Origin: UBA4744 sp963717135
GTDB lineage: Bacteria; Actinomycetota; Acidimicrobiia; Spongiisociales; UBA4744
NCBI GenBank assembly: GCA_963717135.1
Contig: CAVQVN010000003.1
Span: 248,001 to 312,000, forward strand
Direction of reading: 5' to 3'
Length of the DNA: 64,000 nucleotides
Part shown: positions 1 through 7,712 of the stretch, in pieces
Layout of the letters: every line of letters starts with the position of its first letter
Numbering within the stretch: the first letter of the stretch is position 1
Notes under the pieces: model-generated
Told to the model about the DNA's origin: nothing
Databases searched by the model: none
Seen by the model: only the letters and a program-made list of their open reading frames with translations
Translations under genes and position numbers: made by a program

Positions 1-1057
1 TCACCGCGCGTTCGAGCATCCCCGGCCGCCCTTCTACCGTCGCTCCATCTCCGGTGACCGTAATCGTGCGGCCGGTTCGGCGGCGGGCCCGCTCGGCCAC
101 CTGCTCGACGAGGTCGGTCAGGTCCACGTGGGACACGGGCTCGTGGGTGATTCGGGCATCTGTTGCCAGTTCAACCAATTCGGACACCAATTCGGTCAGC
201 TCGCCGAGCTCAAAAGTGACGTCTGCCAGCAGCTCCTGTTTCTCGGCGCGTTCCATGTCTTCCGATTTGGCCAGCAATTCGATATTGGTGCGAAGGGAGG
301 TGAGCGGAGTCCGTAGCTCGTGGCTGGCATCGGCGACTAGCTGCTGTTGCTGCTGTCGAGAGGCGCCCAGTGCCTTCAGCATCGTGTTGAAGCTCGAAGC
401 CAACCGGCCTATCTCATCCGTTCGATTCACCTCGATAGGAGCATCAAAATCCTGGGTGGTTGCCACATGTTCGGCGGTAGCCGTCAACTCACCGACCGGC
501 TTCAGTGCCCGACCGGCCACCAACCAGCCCATGAGAGCGGCCAGGATCACACCGAGACCGCCAATACCAAACAGACGCAGGCGGAGGCCGGCGACGATGG
601 CGTCGGTCTCGCTCAGGTCGCGAGCGATCTGAATTGCATGGTTGCCTCCGTATGGAGCAGTGATCATGCGGTAGTGCGTGCCTTCGACATACACACTGCG
701 AGGTTCAACGAACAGGCGTTGACCGATGACCGTCATGTCCGCTTCGGAAATGGGTAATGAGGGCCCTCCTCTGAGAAATGCCACAATCTCGCCCTTCTCG
801 TTGAAGGCTTGAAAGGCTGAATCGGGACCAAAGACGTCGAAAATCCCAAAGCCGGCCATCCCGAACTCTCGGGTGGCGGGGAACCGGCTCCCGGCCTCTC
901 CGATCGTCGCCAGCGCCGAAGCCCGTTGGACGAGGAACCGGTCAATCTCGCCCCGCGCCTCCCGGGTGGCCGAGACATAGGCAGCACCGGCCACCGCGGC
1001 CACCGCGACGGCCACCGCCAGCCCAACAAAGAGGGACAAACGGGCTCGAAGCGTCAC
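1..1057 (-). CDS. Two-component sensor histidine kinase, MprB-like (C-terminus cut by window edge)
   Basis: Membrane sensor kinase that should phosphorylate the response regulator encoded just upstream. Reading from a GTG at 1057 gives about 352 codons before the window ends. A first membrane segment lies at residues 8-28, an extracellular sensor region at 30-155, a second membrane segment at about 157-182 and a HAMP linker at 183-235. The H-box ASHELRTPLTSLRTN has its phospho-accepting His at residue 245. The ATP-binding N and G boxes lie beyond the edge. The GTG start overlaps the regulator's TGA by three bases, so the two genes are translationally coupled. The H-box wording is that of the mycobacterial MprB envelope-stress kinase, but orthology is not proven. 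Confidence 0.9.
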   Translation of the reverse strand, partial: MTLRARLSLFVGLAVAVAVAAVAGAAYVSATREARGEIDRFLVQRASALATIGEAGSRFPATREFGMAGFGIFDVFGPDSAFQAFNEKGEIVAFLRGGPSLPISEADMTVIGQRLFVEPRSVYVEGTHYRMITAPYGGNHAIQIARDLSETDAIVAGLRLRLFGIGGLGVILAALMGWLVAGRALKPVGELTATAEHVATTQDFDAPIEVNRTDEIGRLASSFNTMLKALGASRQQQQQLVADASHELRTPLTSLRTNIELLAKSEDMERAEKQELLADVTFELGELTELVSELVELATDARITHEPVSHVDLTDLVEQVAERARRRTGRTITVTGDGATVEGRPGMLERAV

Positions 1058-1746
1058 GATTCTCGCAGTGCGTAGCCGACGCCGCGGACCGTATGGATGA
1101 GGCGAGCCTCGCCCTCCTCCTCGGTCTTTCGCCGCAGGTAGCCGATGTAGACGTCGAGAGAGTTCGACGATGTCCCGAAGTCGTAACCCCAAATTCGGTC
1201 GTAGATGACCTCACGGGTCAGCACGATGCTGGCGTTCAGCATCAGCAACTCGAGCAAGTCGAATTCGGTTTTTGTCAATTCGATCGCCCGACCGCCTCGC
1301 TCCACGCGCCGGGTTTCCGGGTCAAGCGTCAGGTCGGCAAATGACAACGGCCCGCCAAGCTCTTCCGGCGCGGTCCTCCGTAAGAGAGCTCGCAATCGAG
1401 CCAGCAACTCTTCGAGAGCAAAAGGTTTCACGAGATAGTCATCCGCCCCGGCGTCCAATCCGGCCACCCGGTCCGAGATCTCATGCTTGGCGGTGAGCAT
1501 CAGAATCGGCAGATCGTCTCCCTTCGACCGAACCCGCCGACACACAGACAACCCGTCCACATGAGGCATCATCACGTCCAAGATGAGAACATCGGGACGG
1601 TCGTCCTTGATCGCTTCCAACGCTTCAGCGCCATCGACGGCCAAGCTGATGTCATAGCCCTCGTAGCGGAGAGCGCGTTGGAGCGACTGTCGCACACTTC
1701 GATCGTCTTCGGCGATCAGCACCTTGGCGCTGTTGATGTCTGTCAC
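1054..1746 (-). CDS. OmpR-family response regulator, MprA-like
   Basis: DNA-binding response regulator of 230 residues, paired with the kinase encoded after it. The receiver domain (residues 8-120) shows the acidic pair at 14-15, the phospho-acceptor Asp57 in LILDVMMP and the conserved Lys in LVKPF. The winged-helix domain fills residues 135-229 and ends in the typical TVRGVGYALRES. The open frame extends upstream to 1866, but the GTG at 1746 (VTDINSAKVLIAEDD) puts the receiver at the expected place and is preferred. It probably controls an envelope-stress or export regulon; the target genes cannot be read from the sequence. Confidence 0.9.
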   Translation of the reverse strand: MTDINSAKVLIAEDDRSVRQSLQRALRYEGYDISLAVDGAEALEAIKDDRPDVLILDVMMPHVDGLSVCRRVRSKGDDLPILMLTAKHEISDRVAGLDAGADDYLVKPFALEELLARLRALLRRTAPEELGGPLSFADLTLDPETRRVERGGRAIELTKTEFDLLELLMLNASIVLTREVIYDRIWGYDFGTSSNSLDVYIGYLRRKTEEEGEARLIHTVRGVGYALRES

Positions 1747-1855
1747 AAGTAATCCCTCGAGGTATTGCCAAAACTGTACAACTACCTGCGTGTGAGCACG
1801 CTGAGAGCAACATGAGAATCGGATGAGAAGGACGAATACTCGCCGGAACCCGGTT

Positions 1856-1901
1856 TTTGGCGTCAAACTGCCACCAGATCCGGTGGAGCTTTGACGCCAA
1901 A
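1856..1901. repeat. 46-bp palindromic element, copy 1
   Basis: Perfect 12-bp inverted arms, TTTGGCGTCAAA at 1856-1867 and TTTGACGCCAAA at 1890-1901, enclose a 22-nt loop holding an inner stem CCACC/GGTGG. The same arms and loop length recur at 16289-16334 and 55820-55865. It lies just after the stop of the ABC permease gene and upstream of the response regulator. It could fold as a terminator, but there is no U-run. Confidence 0.9.
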
Positions 1902-1914
1902 GCGTCTTGGGTCT

Positions 1915-2982
1915 TTAAGAGGCCGTGGCCAGCTGGTTCCCCAGCCTCCTTGTCAGGGCCATAACCGCAGCGCCCAACAACACGATGACCCCGGCGGCAA
2001 TCAGCAGCTCGACCCAAACGTCTCCCAAGCTGGCGTTGTTCAACGACACTTCGAAGATCGGGTTGATCACCCAGTAGGTGGGAAAGATTTTACCGATCCA
2101 TTGCGGCCAGTCGGGCCAGATGTAGAACGCGGTCGGTCCGATCAGCAGAATCCCGGTCCCTTTGATGAGAGCGAATACCGCGGTGGAGTCCTTCGAAACG
2201 GTCCCGTAGATGAGACCGATCTCCACACAGAGAATCGAACCAACCAGCAAGACCACAAACAGGGCGAGCGGTTCTGCGCCCAGGGCATCGTTGAGGAACA
2301 ACGTGAAGATGGTCATAGCCAGCGCCAGAATCACCCCCAGAATGCCCTTTGCGGTAATGACCTCGCTGAGTTTGACCGGGGTGACGATCAACGCGTTGAG
2401 CGTCCCCTTCTCTCGTTCATCGGCGATGCTGAAAGCAGGCAGGAACACGGCAGCCACCACCAGCGCGTACATCATGATGAACGGCACCATCCGCACCGCG
2501 ATCGGGAGCCCTTCGTCGCCGAGTGCCACCACCTCTACATCCACCGGCGGTTCCGATCCCTCGATGGCCCGCACCAAATCGACCGTGGTCACGGCCAGAA
2601 TGATGCGATTCGAGGCCAGGCTCTCACCGCCCACGTAGAACTCCAACGGCGGTCGAACGCCGGATCGCACCTGATCGTCAAACCCCGCAGGCAAAACGAG
2701 CCCGGCATCCAGATCATCGGCCTCAACCTGGGCCTTCAGATCCTCGGCATCGTCGAGCAATGCCAGATCGATACCCTCCATTCCCTCGACGGCGGTAGTG
2801 ATCGTGGAACTCCCCTGATCGACGATCCCCAAACGCGGCTGGGGGTCGAACAACGACCCGAACGTCACCTGCAGGATCAGCGTGAAGAGCACGGGCAGAA
2901 AGAGGACCCACAGAAAGATGGGTGACCGGGGCCCCAAGCGGAATTCCTTGCCCAGCACCTTGAAGGTACGTGTCAGGCTCAT
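1915..2982 (-). CDS. ABC-2 type transporter permease
   Basis: Membrane subunit of an exporter, 355 residues. One membrane segment near the N-terminus (FLWVLFLPVLFTLILQV, about 21-40) is followed by a large extracellular domain of about 150 residues, then five or six membrane segments to the C-terminus. This is the NatB/YhaP ABC-2 layout. The ATG at 2982 overlaps the stop of the partner permease gene as ATGA, so an upstream extension of the frame is not used. The regulator, ATPase and both permease genes form one tightly packed operon. The substrate is unknown; sodium, drugs or lipids are family possibilities. Confidence 0.88.
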   Translation of the reverse strand: MSLTRTFKVLGKEFRLGPRSPIFLWVLFLPVLFTLILQVTFGSLFDPQPRLGIVDQGSSTITTAVEGMEGIDLALLDDAEDLKAQVEADDLDAGLVLPAGFDDQVRSGVRPPLEFYVGGESLASNRIILAVTTVDLVRAIEGSEPPVDVEVVALGDEGLPIAVRMVPFIMMYALVVAAVFLPAFSIADEREKGTLNALIVTPVKLSEVITAKGILGVILALAMTIFTLFLNDALGAEPLALFVVLLVGSILCVEIGLIYGTVSKDSTAVFALIKGTGILLIGPTAFYIWPDWPQWIGKIFPTYWVINPIFEVSLNNASLGDVWVELLIAAGVIVLLGAAVMALTRRLGNQLATAS

Positions 2983-4163
2983 AGCGTCTCCACCTTCCGT
3001 TTCAGAACAATCCAACCAAGTGCAAACAGGACGACGCACCAGGCCAGCAGGGCACCGACGTCGGGCAGAGTCTCGGCCCAACCATCACCGTAGGTCGCGA
3101 CCTTGACCAAGCCTTGCACCAGGGGGTACGAGGGGAGCGCTTGGATCCATCCCGTCGCAGTACCGGGGAACAACACGGTGAAGGCGGGGATCATCAGCGG
3201 GACCATGAACATCATCCCGTAGAAGAGATTGCTCAGGAAGTCGCGCCCGAGTGAACCGGCCACCATCGCGGCCCCCGATACCATGACCGCTCCGAGCAAC
3301 ATCAAGGTGAGGATCAAGAGAGGCTGATTCCCGAGGACATTTATGGCAGCCAGGAGGATCACGGCTTGTCCTAACCCGAGCACCCCGCCGGCGATGCCCT
3401 TGGCGGCGAGGACGTCTCCGGTCGTGGCGGGCGTGACCAGCAACGCGGTGACGGTCTTCGACTGCACCTCGCGTGCGATCAAGGACGACATTCCGAACAT
3501 CTCCATCAAGAGAACCAGGAAGACTAGAAGAGGCCGGAAGCTCTCCCGCGGCGTGACCTGGTTCCCGGCCCGGTCTTCGCCGAGAACGGTATAGATCTCT
3601 TGCGGATTGGCCGTGTCGACCGGCAAGGGACTGCCGGCCACGGCAAACGCCAGTTCCTTCACCAGGCTGGACATCGAGGATTTGAGCTCTTCCGGAACTT
3701 GGGCGTCGACGAATATCTCCACTGTGGTCCGGTTCCCCGCGGCGGTGGCCGCCAGGAAGTCGCCCGGAAAGGCCAGGCCCAAATCAACGTTGGCCTTCTC
3801 CGCTCCTGCCGGCTTCTCGGCGTCGGAATCATCCGGGATGACCACGACGGAACCGTCCGCCTGCCAGGCATCGGCCTCACCGGCCACCACCGATCGGAGT
3901 TCCGCGGCGGAGTCAAAGCCCACCAGACGGAGACCTTCCTCTTCGGTGGTTTCCAAACCGGCCAGAGCGGTCGGGTCTCCCAAGCCGGAAATCCCAACCG
4001 GGATCGACTCGTCGACCTGGTCGGGCAACACCCAGAAAATGACGATCATGAAGATGAGTACCAGCAGCGTGAGGAATGCCCACAACCGGTCGCGGCTGTA
4101 CTCCGTCAGGTCTTTCTTGACGATCGACCTGATGATGGCAGCACGAGTCACGGGCCTGCTCAT
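2979..4163 (-). CDS. ABC-2 type transporter permease (NatB-like)
   Basis: Second membrane subunit of the same exporter, 394 residues. A first membrane segment at about 28-46 (LLVLIFMIVIFWVLP) leads into an extracellular domain to about residue 205, then a bundle of five or six membrane segments. It shares this layout with the next permease gene, so the two probably form a heterodimer in the inner membrane. Its ATG at 4163 overlaps the ATPase stop as ATGA, and its own stop overlaps the next start in the same way. The substrate is not evident. Confidence 0.88.
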   Translation of the reverse strand: MSRPVTRAAIIRSIVKKDLTEYSRDRLWAFLTLLVLIFMIVIFWVLPDQVDESIPVGISGLGDPTALAGLETTEEEGLRLVGFDSAAELRSVVAGEADAWQADGSVVVIPDDSDAEKPAGAEKANVDLGLAFPGDFLAATAAGNRTTVEIFVDAQVPEELKSSMSSLVKELAFAVAGSPLPVDTANPQEIYTVLGEDRAGNQVTPRESFRPLLVFLVLLMEMFGMSSLIAREVQSKTVTALLVTPATTGDVLAAKGIAGGVLGLGQAVILLAAINVLGNQPLLILTLMLLGAVMVSGAAMVAGSLGRDFLSNLFYGMMFMVPLMIPAFTVLFPGTATGWIQALPSYPLVQGLVKVATYGDGWAETLPDVGALLAWCVVLFALGWIVLKRKVETL

Positions 4164-5023
4164 CCCTCCAACCCCCTCCCGGTCATCTGGATGAAGATGT
4201 GCTCGAGGGTGGCTTCCTCGGTATGAATGGTCATCAAATCGGGCGAACCGACCGCCGCGCGTAATGCCTCACCGGCCCCGGATTCATCGAGCGAAACGAT
4301 CTGCTCGGTCACACCGGCTCCGGCCCGGGTGCGAACGCGGATCGACCGTTTCCCGTGCTTGAGTTTCAGAGCCTCAGGGGTGTCGACTGCATATAACTGG
4401 CCCTCGTTGATGAAGGCCACGCGGTTGGACAGTTCATCCGCCTCGTTCATGTCATGGGTGGTCAGCAGCACGGCCGCCCCCCGGTCGGCCTCCTGCTGAA
4501 TGAGTTTGCGGATGGCCTGCGAGGACACGGGGTCGAGACCATCGGTCGGTTCGTCGAGAAACAAGACTTTGGGCGTGTTGACCAGGGTCCTGGCCATCAT
4601 CAGGCGTTGCTTCATGCCCTTGGAATACTTGGCGACCCGATCCTTGGCCCGGTCGGCCAGGCCGACCCGCCGCAACAGTTCATCGGTATCCACATCCTTG
4701 ATCCCGAAGAGGCTGGCGTAGAACCTGAGGTTCTCGGCTCCGGACATGCTGTCATACAGGTTCTTCTCTTCGAAGCACACCCCGATCTGGGCCTGCATCT
4801 CAGGATCGTCTTTGGTCACGTCGACACCCAGCACCTGGGCCTGGCCGGACTTGGGGGTCAGCTGGCCGGTCAGGATCTTGATGGTTGTGGACTTGCCCGC
4901 TCCGTTGGGTCCGAGGAATCCCAGAACCTCGCCCGGCGCGACCTCGAAGCTGATGCCCCGGACCGCCTCCAGCTCACCGTAGGCGAAGGTGATGTTGTCG
5001 ACTTTGATGGCAGCATCCGTCAT
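4160..5023 (-). CDS. ABC transporter ATP-binding protein (NatA-like)
   Basis: Cytoplasmic ATPase subunit of 287 residues that powers the two permeases. Walker A is GPNGAGKST (about 39-47), the ABC signature is YSKGMKQRLMMA, and Walker B is KVLFLDEPTDGLDP, followed by the switch His in LTTHD. The C-terminal part matches the extension usual in ABC-2 drug, sodium or lipid exporters. The start at 5023 is chosen because ATGA overlaps the regulator's stop; the frame could extend seven codons further. The exact substrate cannot be assigned. Confidence 0.93.
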   Translation of the reverse strand: MTDAAIKVDNITFAYGELEAVRGISFEVAPGEVLGFLGPNGAGKSTTIKILTGQLTPKSGQAQVLGVDVTKDDPEMQAQIGVCFEEKNLYDSMSGAENLRFYASLFGIKDVDTDELLRRVGLADRAKDRVAKYSKGMKQRLMMARTLVNTPKVLFLDEPTDGLDPVSSQAIRKLIQQEADRGAAVLLTTHDMNEADELSNRVAFINEGQLYAVDTPEALKLKHGKRSIRVRTRAGAGVTEQIVSLDESGAGEALRAAVGSPDLMTIHTEEATLEHIFIQMTGRGLEG

Positions 5024-5499
5024 ACGCGGTTCCTCTCGTTCCACCTTTTCTTGACCTCTTCGAACTCACTCTCAAAAAACGAATACACGTCGTACATTTC
5101 CTCGAGCCGCTCAGCGGCCATCTCGGTCGGATCGAGCGAGAGGGCTTCCTCGACGGTGCGACGGATGTAGCCGATGGCCGCGAACTTCTTGGCCAGAAGC
5201 GTTCCCCACACGCCCTTGACGATCCGGTAGTGAGTCTCCCGGGAGCCGCGTACCCGGTAGCGCTCGCACAGTTCGGTCCCGGTCAGGAACTGCGTGGCAT
5301 TGCTCACGGACGCCTTGCTCACGCCGAGTTCTTCAACCAGTTCGCCCGAAGAGAGCCCTTCCCCCTCGGCCAGCGTCAGGGCCGTGTAGACCCGGGCGAC
5401 GGTGTGGGGAAACCCGATTTCCTCCAGCATCCTGGCAAGACGCTCGTGCATCGCTCGCCGTCGCCTATCTCGATCCGTCGAAGTCATCGCTTCTGTCAT
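5020..5499 (-). CDS. MarR/GbsR-family transcriptional regulator
   Basis: Winged-helix regulator of 159 residues, first gene of the exporter operon. The helix-turn-helix is at about 55-80 (SSGELVEELGVSKASVSNATQFL), and the wing carries the Arg-Gly-Ser turn in YRVRGSRETHYRI. A mostly helical C-terminus (105-159) fits dimerisation. The protein resembles GbsR-type MarR relatives that repress neighbouring transporters. A 28-bp palindrome overlaps its own start codon, so autoregulation of the whole operon is likely. The inducer is unknown. An alternative ATG lies four codons inside. Confidence 0.85.
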   Translation of the reverse strand: MTEAMTSTDRDRRRRAMHERLARMLEEIGFPHTVARVYTALTLAEGEGLSSGELVEELGVSKASVSNATQFLTGTELCERYRVRGSRETHYRIVKGVWGTLLAKKFAAIGYIRRTVEEALSLDPTEMAAERLEEMYDVYSFFESEFEEVKKRWNERNRV

Positions 5500-5525
5500 A
5501 ACATTCAGTTAGTTGTGAACGTTAT
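5498..5525. promoter_or_regulatory. Palindromic operator over the regulator start
   Basis: ATAACATTCA and TGAACGTTAT are inverted with one mismatch around an 8-nt spacer, covering the ATG of the MarR/GbsR-like gene. On the minus strand the outer arm contains TATAAC (5526-5521), a possible -10 box that would start RNA only about 13 nt before the ATG. A bound dimer would block transcription. No good -35 was found. Confidence 0.55.
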
Positions 5526-5650
5526 AGACGATATCGCATCGGGAGGGCCGACAATAGGGTATTTCGTCCCTATCGACTAGACGCCCAAACCGAGATCTTG
5601 TGGAGGAGATGCGAGAGACGATTTCTCGGTATTTTGTGAGCAGCCTTACG

Positions 5651-5730
5651 AGCAATCAGCAATCAGCAATCAGCAATCAGCAATCAGCAATCAGCAATCA
5701 GCAATCAGCAATCAGCAATCAGCAATCAGC
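5651..5730. repeat. Heptanucleotide tandem array (AGCAATC)x11
   Basis: Eleven perfect consecutive copies of the 7-mer AGCAATC plus a partial unit. It lies in the 336-base gene-free stretch between the exporter operon and the PadR unit. The bases from 5530 to 5650 show no gene or other recognised site. The same motif occurs again at 37905-37932. Confidence 0.97.
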
Positions 5731-5752
5731 AGATATAACCATGTGTTGACAG

Positions 5753-5816
5753 GTGACCCGCGACCCGTGACCCGTGACCCGTCACCCCGTGACTCGTGAC
5801 TCGTGACCCGTGACCC
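5753..5816. repeat. Heptanucleotide array (GTGACCC/GTGACTC)x9
   Basis: Nine units of GTGACCC with the variants GCGACCC, GTGACTC and one 8-nt unit, directly beyond the terminator hairpin of the small gene. The GTGACTC variant reappears at 48651-48664. Confidence 0.95.
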
Positions 5817-5823
5817 AAAGAGA

Positions 5824-5843
5824 AGGGCCCCGCATGGGGCCCT
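5824..5843 (-). terminator. Hairpin terminator after the small Met/His-rich gene
   Basis: AGGGCCCC and GGGGCCCT pair perfectly around the loop GCAT. On the minus strand it is followed by TCTCTTTGGG, a short pyrimidine tract. It lies 23 bases after the stop of the gene ending at 5866. Confidence 0.75.
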
Positions 5844-5865
5844 GTCTTCTCGGAGCGAATCGTCG

Positions 5866-6090
5866 TCAGGCGTCCGCTTTTTCTTCCTTGAACCGGCGGA
5901 TTCGCTCGGCGACGTCCTCGACTTCTTGTTCGAGGTCGCGCTGGTACTCCTCGAGCATCGCCAACCGGTCCTCGTCGGACCAACCCGGCCGGCCGCGTCC
6001 TTCACCGGGACCGCAGGGTCCCCACCCGCCAGGGCCCATCAGGTGACGGTGCATCATCATGCGATGGCGCATCATTTTCCTTCTACTCAT
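5866..6090 (-). CDS. Small Met/His/Gly-rich protein with C-terminal coiled coil (DUF5320-like)
   Basis: Protein of 74 residues. Residues 1-20 are rich in Met, His and Arg, residues 19-38 are Gly/Pro-rich with one Cys (GPGGWGPCGPGEGRG), and residues 45-74 form a charged helix (EEYQRDLEQEVEDVAERI) likely to make a coiled coil. This layout resembles small DUF5320-type proteins often found beside regulators. Its ATG overlaps the PadR stop as ATGA, and GGGAGAG precedes it, so it is co-translated. The Met/His-rich head might bind a metal; that is inference. Function unknown. Confidence 0.75.
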   Translation of the reverse strand: MSRRKMMRHRMMMHRHLMGPGGWGPCGPGEGRGRPGWSDEDRLAMLEEYQRDLEQEVEDVAERIRRFKEEKADA

Positions 6091-6491
6091 CTTTCTCTCC
6101 CATCTTGATACCGTCCCAAAAAGGCGGTGATAGTCTCGTTTGCTTCGCCAAGTGCATCCGCCCAGGTGTCGAGCAAGGATTGTCCTTGTTCGGTGAGCCG
6201 GTAGGTGCGCCGGTTCCGTCCCGGGAGGTCTTCCCGCCACTCGGATTCGACGATGCCGTCGGCCTCCAACGCCCGAAGCATGCGGTAGAGGTTTCCCATA
6301 TCGATCCGCTCGGCGGGCAACATATCGGTCAGGTTTTCGGCCAGTTCGTATCCGTGCGTTGACCCGTCTCTCAGGATCAGCAGCAGGGCCGGCTCGATGA
6401 ACCGCTCGACCCGCGCATGGACTCGCCACTGGCCGGAGCCCACGCGGCGCCTACTTCGTGACCGATGTCCTCGGTGATGCGGATGTGTCAT
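6087..6491 (-). CDS. PadR-family transcriptional regulator
   Basis: Winged-helix regulator of 134 residues. The PadR fold is clear: FIEPALLLILRDGSTHGYELAENL, then the recognition region GNLYRMLRALEADGIV and the wing RTYRLTEQG, ending in a helical dimerisation tail. The frame opens at a GTG at 6515, but a good promoter places the RNA 5' end at or very near the ATG at 6491, so this start is preferred and the mRNA is probably leaderless. The protein probably represses its own promoter and the coupled small gene. The ligand is unknown. Confidence 0.85.
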   Translation of the reverse strand: MTHPHHRGHRSRSRRRVGSGQWRVHARVERFIEPALLLILRDGSTHGYELAENLTDMLPAERIDMGNLYRMLRALEADGIVESEWREDLPGRNRRTYRLTEQGQSLLDTWADALGEANETITAFLGRYQDGRER

Positions 6492-6497
6492 AATTGC

Positions 6498-6526
6498 AGT
6501 ATGAATGTGTTTCACATATATGTCAA
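6498..6526 (-). promoter_or_regulatory. Promoter of the PadR unit, leaderless type
   Basis: On the minus strand, TTGACA (6526-6521) and CATACT (6503-6498) are spaced by exactly 17 bases. The ATG begins six bases beyond the -10 box, so transcription should start at or next to the start codon, as in actinobacterial leaderless mRNAs. Confidence 0.7.
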
Positions 6527-6532
6527 CAACAT
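6505..6532. promoter_or_regulatory. Candidate PadR operator
   Basis: Overlapping inverted repeats sit between the -35 and -10 boxes: ATGTG-TTT-CACAT (6505-6517), ACATATATGT (6514-6523) and ATGT-N5-ACAT (6520-6532). PadR proteins are known to bind ATGT/ACAT half-sites. This placement fits autorepression. Confidence 0.55.
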
Positions 6533-6602
6533 TGTTACTGACATATTCCCATCAATTCGAGTCGAGGTGATCCGCTAATGCCACCCGGCTACCGTTCTGA
6601 TC

Positions 6603-7172
6603 ATGACTCCCCGCTATGAGTACCGGGTGTGGGCTGCGGATCTCACCGAACTGGAGGCCCGGTTGGTAGAGCACTGCGAACCGCTGGGGGTTCGAGCAAG
6701 CAAGGAGATCTACCTCGTGGTTCGCAGGACCGACCTGAACGTCAAGATCCGGTCGGGAGTCCTCGACATCAAGCAGTTGGTCGGAACAGAACAAGGATTC
6801 CAGCTTTGGACTCCCACTCTCAAGGCACCCTTCCCTTTGTCCTTCTCCACGGCTGCCGAGGTCCTGGCGGACATCGCCCAATCGGACCTGCCGGAAGGCA
6901 CTAATGAGCCGGTGGCGCTCGACGGTTTCCTGGCGCGGGCAGAAGCGGTCGGAACAGTCGTGGTGAAGGTGGCCAAGACCCGCTACGGCTATTGGCACGA
7001 TGGGTGCATCCTGGAGTTTGCCGAGGTCGTCATCGACGGGTCTAGCCTGGACACGGTGGCAGTGGAATCCGACGATTTGGATGCTGCGGCCGATTTGGCA
7101 ACTCAGTTGGGCATCGACGATCTACCCAACCAGAGCTATCAAACAGCGATTCGATACGCGCTCCGCGTGTGA
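6603..7172 (+). CDS. CYTH-like domain protein
   Basis: Protein of 189 residues with a CYTH (triphosphate tunnel) pattern: alternating beta strands carrying paired basic and acidic residues, such as KEIYLVVRRTDLNVKIR near the N-terminus and ILEFAEVVIDG near residues 137-147. The classic ExExK start is replaced by YEYRVW, so the active site is atypical. The next gene encodes a standard CYTH protein and overlaps or touches this one, so the two probably work together, perhaps on inorganic triphosphate or a nucleotide. It could be a non-catalytic partner. No Shine-Dalgarno site is evident at the ATG. Confidence 0.65.
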   Translation: MTPRYEYRVWAADLTELEARLVEHCEPLGVRASKEIYLVVRRTDLNVKIRSGVLDIKQLVGTEQGFQLWTPTLKAPFPLSFSTAAEVLADIAQSDLPEGTNEPVALDGFLARAEAVGTVVVKVAKTRYGYWHDGCILEFAEVVIDGSSLDTVAVESDDLDAAADLATQLGIDDLPNQSYQTAIRYALRV

Positions 7173-7183
7173 ATGGAGCCAGC

Positions 7184-7654
7184 ATGGGCCTAGAAATCGA
7201 ACGGAAGTACCTGATCGCCTCGGACGGCTGGCGCGGCCTTGCCGAGGGGATCGAATACCGACAGGGATACCTGTCCGTCATCAAAGAACGTACGGTGAGA
7301 GTCAGAACCGTCGGGGACCGCGGGTACCTCACGATCAAGGGGATCTCGACCGGGGCCAGCCGGGCTGAATACGAATACGAAATCCCGGTCGGCGATACCC
7401 ATGAGATGCTCGATGAGTTGTGCGTGCACCCCCTCATCGAGAAACGACGGTATCGGATCACCCACGGCGATCTGATCTGGGAGGTTGACGAGTTCTTGGG
7501 CGAGAATCTGGGGCTGGTCCTCGCTGAGGTGGAGTTGACCTCCGAGGATCAGCTCATCGATCTTCCCGATTGGATCGGCGAGGAAGTCACCGGCGATCCG
7601 CGCTACTTCAACTCCAATCTGGTCGCCCGTCCGTACTCCAGCTGGGGCGTTTGA
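7184..7654 (+). CDS. CYTH domain protein, probable inorganic triphosphatase
   Basis: Protein of 156 residues that opens with the ExExK signature (LEIERKYLI), followed by YRQGYLS, the basic strands RTVRVRTVGDRGYLTIKG, EYEYEIP and the acidic strand LVLAEVELTSED. This is the NE0304/YgiF-type CYTH tunnel enzyme that hydrolyses triphosphate to phosphate and pyrophosphate. A GTG five codons earlier overlaps the previous stop, but GGAG with good spacing supports the ATG at 7184. The gene follows another CYTH-like gene in the same transcript. A third CYTH domain occurs in the CHAD protein at 54-56 kb. Confidence 0.85.
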   Translation: MGLEIERKYLIASDGWRGLAEGIEYRQGYLSVIKERTVRVRTVGDRGYLTIKGISTGASRAEYEYEIPVGDTHEMLDELCVHPLIEKRRYRITHGDLIWEVDEFLGENLGLVLAEVELTSEDQLIDLPDWIGEEVTGDPRYFNSNLVARPYSSWGV

Positions 7655-7712
7655 CTCATTGGGCGAAGATCTTGCGCGCCCTTTGGGCGACTCGACCGCC
7701 CGGGCCGCCGAA

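Noticed and set aside
1891..2925. Long plus-strand open frame of 344 codons
   Set aside because: It is the antisense shadow of the ABC permease gene; its composition (His, Gln, Arg-rich) matches no protein family.
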